64,000 nucleotides of DNA from Haloarcula hispanica ATCC 33960 (GTDB lineage: Archaea; Halobacteriota; Halobacteria; Halobacteriales; Haloarculaceae): NCBI RefSeq assembly GCF_000223905.1, contig NC_015948.1, positions 868,001 to 932,000 on the forward strand, given 5' to 3'. How positions within the stretch are numbered: position 1 is the first letter of the stretch; every line of letters begins with the position of its first letter. Both the position numbers and the translations under genes were made by a program. A model generated the notes under the pieces. That model saw only the letters and a list, made by a program, of their open reading frames with translations. It was not told the origin of the DNA and did no database searches. This document shows, one piece after another, positions 58,783 through 64,000 of the stretch.

Positions 58783-59111
58783 GCATTCTGTGCCTCGTCA
58801 GATACACACGCAAAAGATCATGATAATAACTATCTCTCCGGTAACAAATCACAGGAGCCGTCTCTGGTGAAGTCTTGTCTCGTTCCGGCCGCTGTAGCTA
58901 TATAAAAGTCCACTTCTATTGGATCTGGGACAGCATCCTAACCTTATATATCGCACAAATCCCGGAAGACGTACTAATTTCGGGCGTGAGATTATAAAAT
59001 ATAGCTATAGGTAATCACACTCTCAGTAGATATCACGTTTGCACATAATATCCACAGAACCGGTTCCACTATGTCCGGACCTTTTTATATTACTATCAAG
59101 TCCACAGTGGT
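58783..59111. promoter_or_regulatory. Divergent NhaC/IclR regulatory region with palindromes
   Basis: A 329-bp A/T-rich spacer with no coding frame. TATA-like elements are at 58810-58818 (minus, for the transporter), 58907-58916 and 58942-58951 (plus-reading, no gene assigned), 58991-59002, and 59084-59092 (plus, for the IclR gene). Two palindromes are near the IclR start: GAACCGGTTC (59057-59066), about 18 nt upstream of its TATA box, and CCACAGTGG (59102-59110) directly before the ATG. They are good candidates for IclR operators. Confidence 0.6.
59057..59066. promoter_or_regulatory. Candidate operator GAACCGGTTC
   Basis: This perfect 10-bp palindrome lies 18 nt upstream of the IclR gene's TATA box, where a dimeric regulator could activate or repress. 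A second palindrome CCACAGTGG sits at 59102-59110. Confidence 0.5.
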
Positions 59112-59864
59112 ATGGACAGCTCTAGCGGTCGTCGTCTCCAGACGACCGAAACCTCCCTTGCGATCATCGATGCGGTAAACGAGCTGGGGGAGGCTCGAAT
59201 GAGTGAGCTTGCGGACCGGCTGGACCTCTCGACGAGTACCATTCACGTTCACCTCAAGACACTCTTGGATCAGGAGTATCTGGTCAAACGGGGCGAGCAG
59301 TACCGACTCGGTATGAAGCTGTTCCACCTCGGAGAGGGCGCTCGGACCCGAAACGAGTGGTACGAGGTTGCCCGTCGCAAAACACACGAACTCGCCGATA
59401 GCTGTGGCGAGGAGGTCACGTTCGCCGTCGAGGAGTACGGGCGTGCGATAACGCTGTTCAACGTCGTCGCTAACGTCCCGTCGAAAGGGTTCCAGGTGGG
59501 CCGGTACTACTACCTGCACAACTCGGCAGTCGGCAAGGCGATTCTCGCCGCGTTGCCGGAGACCCGAGTCAACGAGATTCTCGACCGGTGGGGGCTGCCA
59601 GCCGAGACAGAGTATACTGTCACGGACCGGGAAACCCTCATGGAAGACATCGAACGCACGAACGAGCGCGGCTATTCGGTGAACGATCAGGAAGCGGTCG
59701 AGGGGCTTCGCTCGGTCGGCGTACCGGTCACCGCCCCACACGGCGGCGTCCTCGGCGCACTGGACATCTCCGGCCCGCTGTATCGGCTGCCGCCGAACGA
59801 AGAACTCGCGTCGATGCTGCAAGACGTTGTCGAGGAGTTGGAGTCAGAACTCGGAGTGGAATAG
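59112..59864 (+). CDS. IclR-family transcriptional regulator
   Basis: Regulator of 250 aa. The N-terminal winged helix (about 8-70) has LQTTETSLAIIDAVNELGEA and the recognition region RLDLSTSTIHVHLKTLLDQE. The effector domain (about 80-250) holds EVTFAVEEYGRAITLFNVVA, YLHNSAVGKAILAALPETRV, NERGYSVNDQEAVEGLRSVG and VPVTAPHGGVLGALDISGPL, all typical of IclR. The ligand is probably a small organic acid or amino-acid derivative. Its divergent position to the NhaC-TRAM-OCD genes and the palindromes between them suggest it controls that operon and itself. Confidence 0.93.
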   Translation: MDSSSGRRLQTTETSLAIIDAVNELGEARMSELADRLDLSTSTIHVHLKTLLDQEYLVKRGEQYRLGMKLFHLGEGARTRNEWYEVARRKTHELADSCGEEVTFAVEEYGRAITLFNVVANVPSKGFQVGRYYYLHNSAVGKAILAALPETRVNEILDRWGLPAETEYTVTDRETLMEDIERTNERGYSVNDQEAVEGLRSVGVPVTAPHGGVLGALDISGPLYRLPPNEELASMLQDVVEELESELGVE

Positions 59865-59997
59865 GCATTCGGTTGCGCTCGCGGTCCCGGAGGCGTTCAG
59901 CCGCGCTTGGGGTCACAAATGCTGAACAGGGACCGGGACGCTGGCTCTGACAGTACGGACCCGGCAAGGCGAAGCATGGATCGACGCCGTACCGTCG

Positions 59998-60744
59998 TCA
60001 GTACCGGCCAGCGTCTCTCGGGCCGAGAAGCGTGGCCTCGACTTTCCGGAGGTGTTCATGGAACGTCGTCTTCGCGATATCGAGTTCGTCGGCCAACTCG
60101 CTCCCGCTTACCGCCCTCGGGTAGTCGTAATAGCCGCGTTTGCGGGCCAGTTCGAACACTTCGCGCTGCTTGTCGGAAAGCTGCCGGACAGCCAATCCAT
60201 CGCGTTCTCTGCTTCCGGTGGTCGCCGACGTGATCTGCGTGATGGTGATTGTTGCGCCTTTCTGTTCACACACGGCGTCGAGTTTCTCCTGTATCGTCGC
60301 CCGCGATTCGTCGATGGCGACCGTCCAGTACTCGGTCCCGTTGCGGATTCGAATCGGCTCCTGGTTCATGAACCCGTGTGAGACCAGCGCGTCGTGGATG
60401 CTCTCCTCGGGGCCGTACTCGACGAGCAGCGTGCTCGTCGCTTTGTTTACTGGTGCGGATATGCCGCCGAAGCTGCGACGGGTATCCATCTCTGTGACTG
60501 TCTCGGTGTGGTCGGACGCCCGAGTCGCCGCGACGAGTGCGTCGACCGCGTCCGCCGACTCCGCGTATGCGACGACGTGGGCCTTGACCTTCTCGTCGAC
60601 CAGATACGCGGCGTTGACCAGCAGTCTGGCCGAGGTGGCCGCCGTCACCTCCCGCATCCAGCAGTCGGGATGCTCCAGTTCGAGTGTCAGCTGGAGACCG
60701 CCACTGGCCGAGTTAGCGGTCGCATCGGAGCCGTCAGCGCCCAT
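59998..60744 (-). CDS. HTH_10 (bacterio-opsin activator-like) regulator
   Basis: Haloarchaeal regulator of 248 aa. The C-terminal domain (about 185-245) is the HTH_10 type: LSDKQREVFELARKRGYYDY, PRAVSGSELADELDIAKTTF and HEHLRKVEATLL. The N-terminal part has the Bat-like LTLELEHPDCWMREVTAATS and LLVEYGPEESIHDALVSHGF, a ligand or protein interaction domain without PAS or GAF homology. It starts 126 nt from the DgcN-like gene and is transcribed away from it, so it is the natural candidate regulator of the dgc-like pair. Effector unknown. Confidence 0.87.
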   Translation of the reverse strand: MGADGSDATANSASGGLQLTLELEHPDCWMREVTAATSARLLVNAAYLVDEKVKAHVVAYAESADAVDALVAATRASDHTETVTEMDTRRSFGGISAPVNKATSTLLVEYGPEESIHDALVSHGFMNQEPIRIRNGTEYWTVAIDESRATIQEKLDAVCEQKGATITITQITSATTGSRERDGLAVRQLSDKQREVFELARKRGYYDYPRAVSGSELADELDIAKTTFHEHLRKVEATLLGPRDAGRY

Positions 60745-60870
60745 CGTTCTCTCCGGGTCCTGAGACGTGACTGTGCTTGGTTGCGTTTGCTTTCACCACG
60801 GGGAATCGTCCTCCAGTGGTCTCACTGAGTGCCACACATGTAAGGCTCTGGTTTGTCAGTCACGTCGGCG

Positions 60871-61926
60871 ATGTACATCAGTATGGACTTGCGGCGAAAA
60901 TACGACGAAGGCACGCCCGCCGTTGTGCTCGCAGAGGGCGAGTTCGGACAACCGGAAGGCAAGACGGCCAACGGAATCGTCATGCACGGAGAGCTGTTCG
61001 ACGCGCAGGCCGTCGTGGACTCGACGTGTCCGAGCCCCAACGCCGGAGCGGCCCTCGATTGGCCGGCTGCCGACGACGTGCCGGTCGTCGAAACCGTCAC
61101 CGAAGCGCTGAACCGAGCCCCGGACACAGCCGTCCTCGTCATCGGCGTTGCGCCCGCTGGCGGTGACCTTCCGGCGGCCTGGGTCGAGGCTATCCAGCGT
61201 GCGATGGAACGGGGCTGTGACGTCGTCTCCGGCCTGCACGTCTTCTTGAGCGAGCGCCCAGCCTGGACCGAGCGCGCACAGCAACACGGTGTCGACCTCG
61301 TCGACGTCCGGAAACCGCCGTCCGTCGCCGACCTGACGCTCGGCGACGGCCGCGGGAGCGAAGCCGACGCGGACGTGGTCCTGACGATGGGGACCGACTG
61401 TGCGGTCGGGAAGCGAACGACGACCTTCGAACTGTACCGGGCAGCGGCCGACGCCGGACTCGACGCCGGCTGGGTCGCGACTGGACAGACCGGCATCCTC
61501 GTCGGCGCGGACCGCGGTGTCGTCATCGACCGGGTTCCGGCCGACTTCGTTTCGGGCATCGTCGAGGACATGGTGCTCGACGTCGCAGCGGACCACGATA
61601 TCGTGTTCGTCGAGGGGCAGGCCGCGCTCACGCACACCGCATACGGCGGGGTGACGCTCGGGTTGCTTCACGGGGCGGCCCCCGATGCAGTCGTGCTAGC
61701 CGACGACCCTTCTCGGGAGGCCCGGTCCCATTTCGACGACCTCACCGTGGCCGGTGTCGAAGCCGAACGTCGCGCGATTACCGACCTCGCGGATACGACA
61801 GTCGCCGCGCTCTCCACCTGGGGCGATCCGGAGGAAGAAGCCGCTCGGACAGGCCTGCCAGCGGCGAACACCTACGACGATGACGGCCCGGAGACACTCC
61901 TCACGGCCGTCCTGGAGGCGCTATGA
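60871..61926 (+). CDS. DUF1611 P-loop protein, DgcN-like
   Basis: Protein of 351 aa. The N-terminal Rossmann-like domain (about 15-130) has GKTANGIVMHGELFDAQAVV, and the C-terminal domain carries a P-loop-like TMGTDCAVGKRTTTFELYRA and VEGQAALTHTAYGGVTLGLL. The family matches DgcN, which in marine bacteria transfers an acetyl group from acetyl-CoA to D-glutamate in a D-glutamate breakdown route. Other members are uncharacterised. The ATG at 60871 is chosen because GTAAGGC at about 60839-60845 lies about 28 nt upstream; an ATG 12 nt later is also possible. It overlaps the next gene by 4 nt (ATGA). Confidence 0.82.
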   Translation: MYISMDLRRKYDEGTPAVVLAEGEFGQPEGKTANGIVMHGELFDAQAVVDSTCPSPNAGAALDWPAADDVPVVETVTEALNRAPDTAVLVIGVAPAGGDLPAAWVEAIQRAMERGCDVVSGLHVFLSERPAWTERAQQHGVDLVDVRKPPSVADLTLGDGRGSEADADVVLTMGTDCAVGKRTTTFELYRAAADAGLDAGWVATGQTGILVGADRGVVIDRVPADFVSGIVEDMVLDVAADHDIVFVEGQAALTHTAYGGVTLGLLHGAAPDAVVLADDPSREARSHFDDLTVAGVEAERRAITDLADTTVAALSTWGDPEEEAARTGLPAANTYDDDGPETLLTAVLEAL

Positions 61927-63002
61927 CCCGTATCGACCGCATCTCCGTCGAACCGCTCGATCACGAACTCCGCGAACCGTTCGAAATCTCGCTTGGCACT
62001 CGGGAGAAAGCGCGGAATCTGGTCGTTACAGTGGAGACAGATTCTGGCGTGGTCGGCCACGGTGAGGGGTCCCCGCTGCCGCCGGTGACCGGCGAGACGC
62101 AGGCGGCCGCCGTGGCGACCGCCCGGTCGGGTACGTCGCTGCTTGAGGGAGCGTCTCTCGCCGATTACCGCGAACTCGTCAGTGACCTGCGGGCAGCCGT
62201 GCCCGGAGGGGTTTCAGCACTGTTCGCCGTCGAGACGGCACTGCTCGACGCCTACTGTCGCGACCGGGCCATCCCGCTCTCGGAGCTGTTCGGCGGAGCG
62301 CCGACCACAGTTACGACGGATATCACCGTTCCGATAGTCACGCCCGATGCGGCAGCCGAGCGAGCCACGCGGGCCGCAACTGCGGGCTTCGACCACATCA
62401 AGGTCAAAGCCGGCGGAGAGGTCGGCGCTGACGTGGCCCGGACTGTCGCAGTCGCGGACGCCGCGCCCGACGCAACGATTACCGTGGACGCGAATCAGGG
62501 CTGGACGCCGAAGGCCGCAGCGACGTTTGTCGACGAGGTGACCGCGGCCGGGGTCGACCTCGCCCTGGTCGAACAGCCGACGCCGAAAGACGACATCTGC
62601 GGGCTTGCGAGAGCGCGCGACAGACTCCCGGTTCCCGTCGCCGCGGACGAGACCGTGTTCACGCCGGCAGACGCAACGGCCGTGGTTCGCGAAGGGGCTG
62701 CCGACGTGATCAACGTCAAACTCGGGAAATCGGGGCTCCTCGGGGCAGCGGCGATTGTGAACATCGCCGAGGCCGCCTCCCTCGACTGTATGCTCGGCTG
62801 TATGCTCGAAGGCGCAACCGGGATCGCGACGAGCGCCCACCTCGCCGCTGGGCTCGGTGCCTTCGATTACGTCGACCTGGACGGCCACCTGCTGTTTGAC
62901 GAGTGTCCGCCGTCAATGTCGTTCGGCCCGCGTATCGATATCGACGGGCCGGGACACGGGGTTTCACCGCCGGCGGCTGTGTGTGACGCGACTGAACGCT
63001 GA
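61923..63002 (+). CDS. Enolase-superfamily epimerase/racemase, DgcA- or dipeptide-epimerase-like
   Basis: Enzyme of 359 aa in the muconate-lactonising/epimerase subgroup. The capping domain is about 1-125. The barrel has HIKVKAGG (KxK base), TVDANQGWTPKAA (first metal Asp), VEQPTPKDD (second metal Glu), VAADETVFTPADA (third metal Asp-Glu) and INVKLGKSG (second base Lys). Known members invert L-Ala-D/L-Glu or N-acetyl-D-glutamate (DgcA). Overlap with the DUF1611 gene, as in bacteria with the D-glutamate route, argues for the latter. A dipeptide epimerase role cannot be excluded. Confidence 0.87.
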   Translation: MTRIDRISVEPLDHELREPFEISLGTREKARNLVVTVETDSGVVGHGEGSPLPPVTGETQAAAVATARSGTSLLEGASLADYRELVSDLRAAVPGGVSALFAVETALLDAYCRDRAIPLSELFGGAPTTVTTDITVPIVTPDAAAERATRAATAGFDHIKVKAGGEVGADVARTVAVADAAPDATITVDANQGWTPKAAATFVDEVTAAGVDLALVEQPTPKDDICGLARARDRLPVPVAADETVFTPADATAVVREGAADVINVKLGKSGLLGAAAIVNIAEAASLDCMLGCMLEGATGIATSAHLAAGLGAFDYVDLDGHLLFDECPPSMSFGPRIDIDGPGHGVSPPAAVCDATER

Positions 63003-63043
63003 CGCTGTGTGGCGTTTCTCTACGCAAAATAGCGTCCGAGCGG

Positions 63044-64000
63044 TTACTCTGCCGACTCCGCCGCCTCTTCGACATCGGGACCGTCCTCGGAAGCATCGCT
63101 ACCGGTTGTCGCTCCGTCTGCATCCCCGCCGTCGGTTGCCGCACTGTCCGCAGTGGCGGGGTCGTCGGCTGCTGCATCGGCCGCCGACTCGCTGTTGTCT
63201 GAATCGCTTCGTTCGTCAGCTGGCTCCGTAGTGTCAGTGTCAGCTTCGAGCGATTCGGCCATCTCAGCCATCGCTGCAGCGGATTCGTCCGGCCGGTCCA
63301 GCACCGCCTCGGTGTGCATCCGCATCTCCTCGCTGGTCCGGATCGTCCCGTCGACCGTCGCGTTCTCGTGGAGTTCGACGGTCGTCCCCGAGATGTCGCC
63401 CCAGATCTTCGCTCCCGGGCCGACACGGACGGTGCCGCTGCGAGTCGTTACGTCCCCTTTGATCTCCGTGCCCCGGCCGACCACGATATCGTCTTTCGCG
63501 CGGAGGCTCCCGAAGACGACCGTGTCACGGCCGACTTCGAGGGACTTCGCGCGGATGTTGCCGTGGAGCCGGCAGTCGTCGCCGACCGTTGCCGGCGTCG
63601 AGACGCGCCAGGCGTCGTCCGAGACGCTCGCACCGCGTGGAATCAGAACCGGGTCGTGCTCGTCACTGCCGTCGTCTAGCATCTCGTCGATTACTTCCTC
63701 GGCCGCGTCTTCCTCGCCGATGCGGAGGAGTTGCGAGAGGTAGACGAACAGGAAGACGATGGTCGGCATCGGGTTCCGGATGACGATCCAGCCGTTCGCC
63801 TCGAACCCGTTCTCGATGTCCACGTCGTCGCCGATATCAAGGTCGCCCGCGACACGGAGTTCGCCGCCGATGTGTACCCGTTCGCCGATGTAGGCGTCTT
63901 CGCCGACGAGGACGTTGTCCGCGACGTCACACCACATATCCAGCCGACAGTCACCTTCGGCTTCGATGTGGCCGCCAAAGCGGACCCGCTCGTCGGCGAT
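63044..64000 (-). CDS. Bactofilin-like polymer-forming protein, partial
   Basis: The 3' part of a gene that runs past the right edge: the frame is open through 64000 (IADERVRFGGHIEAEGDCRL precedes MWCDVADNVLV). At least 318 residues are seen. Repeats such as IGERVHIGGELRVAGDLDIG and GDDVDIENGFEANGWIVI, then VFGSLRAKDDIVVGRGTEIK and VRVGPGAKIWGDISGTTVEL, form a beta-solenoid with hexapeptide-like spacing. A hydrophobic stretch (PMPTIVFLFVYLSQLL) sits between two solenoid parts. The C-terminal 100 residues are a very acidic Ala/Asp/Glu-rich tail. It may be a cytoskeletal or envelope scaffold. An internal ATG at about 63937 would be a false start. Confidence 0.82.
   Translation of the reverse strand: MADERVRFGGHIEAEGDCRLDMWCDVADNVLVGEDAYIGERVHIGGELRVAGDLDIGDDVDIENGFEANGWIVIRNPMPTIVFLFVYLSQLLRIGEEDAAEEVIDEMLDDGSDEHDPVLIPRGASVSDDAWRVSTPATVGDDCRLHGNIRAKSLEVGRDTVVFGSLRAKDDIVVGRGTEIKGDVTTRSGTVRVGPGAKIWGDISGTTVELHENATVDGTIRTSEEMRMHTEAVLDRPDESAAAMAEMAESLEADTDTTEPADERSDSDNSESAADAAADDPATADSAATDGGDADGATTGSDASEDGPDVEEAAESAE

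Noticed and set aside
1-64000. CRISPR arrays, rRNA operons or intact IS elements
   Set aside because: Reading both strands showed no regularly spaced repeat series, no rRNA-like segments and no full transposase.

Overview
The window is a G+C-rich chromosomal segment of a halophilic archaeon (class Halobacteria), most likely Haloarcula or a close relative. Archaeal markers are a glycerol-1-phosphate dehydrogenase (ether-lipid backbone), transcription factor S, an archaeal NAC protein, a Tfx-type regulator, a type IV pilin and TrmB/HTH_10 regulators. Halophile traits are very acidic proteins, frequent Tat-type signals, and A/T-rich TATA-like boxes about 24-30 nt upstream of start codons with no room for a leader, which helped decide many starts. 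I saw no rRNA, tRNA, CRISPR array or intact insertion sequence.

Layout. 0-7.4 kb: pilin, SDR epimerase, TrmB regulator, secreted GH3 glycosidase, G1P dehydrogenase, NUDIX protein. 7.5-18.5 kb: S9 peptidase, DUF2339 membrane protein, glycosyltransferase, NhaC antiporter, Rad25-like helicase, HemAT globin aerotaxis transducer, and a methyltransferase gene broken by a one-base frameshift. 18.5-25.2 kb: FolC-FolP fusion, two membrane/SHOCT proteins, FNT channel, PurN-PurH fusion. 25.3-30.8 kb: membrane protein, zinc alcohol dehydrogenase, PurB, MFS transporter, phosphoribosyltransferase. 30.8-40.7 kb: the diaminopimelate/lysine genes dapA-dapB, dapD, lysA-dapE, all on the minus strand but split by a 4.5 kb block (bactofilin-like membrane protein, aldehyde dehydrogenase operon, Tfx regulator) and by a 43-residue zinc-ribbon gene. 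40.7-50.8 kb: lipoproteins, NYN nuclease-like protein, PUA protein, AEC transporter, NAC-TrmI pair, transcription factor S, and several small proteins. 50.8-55.8 kb: creatininase-family hydrolase, GH13 alpha-glucosidase, metal-ligand-poor M24 protein, nucleoside hydrolase with a striking 80-bp palindrome at its 3' end. 55.8-63.0 kb: a probable amino-acid catabolic locus (ornithine cyclodeaminase family, TRAM-like protein, NhaC-family transporter, IclR regulator, HTH_10 regulator, DUF1611/DgcN-like protein, dipeptide-epimerase/DgcA-like protein). 63.0-64.0 kb: a partial bactofilin-like gene running off the window.

The best candidate for a little-described system is the 55.9-63.0 kb locus. The DUF1611 and enolase-superfamily genes overlap by 4 nt and match the DgcN-DgcA pair known from bacterial D-glutamate degradation. 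Here they sit with their own HTH_10 regulator next to an IclR-regulated transporter and ornithine cyclodeaminase genes, suggesting an archaeal route for scavenging D-glutamate or glutamate-containing dipeptides. Second candidates are the interrupted lysine cluster and three very small proteins (43, 54 and 54 aa) that automated gene calling could miss.
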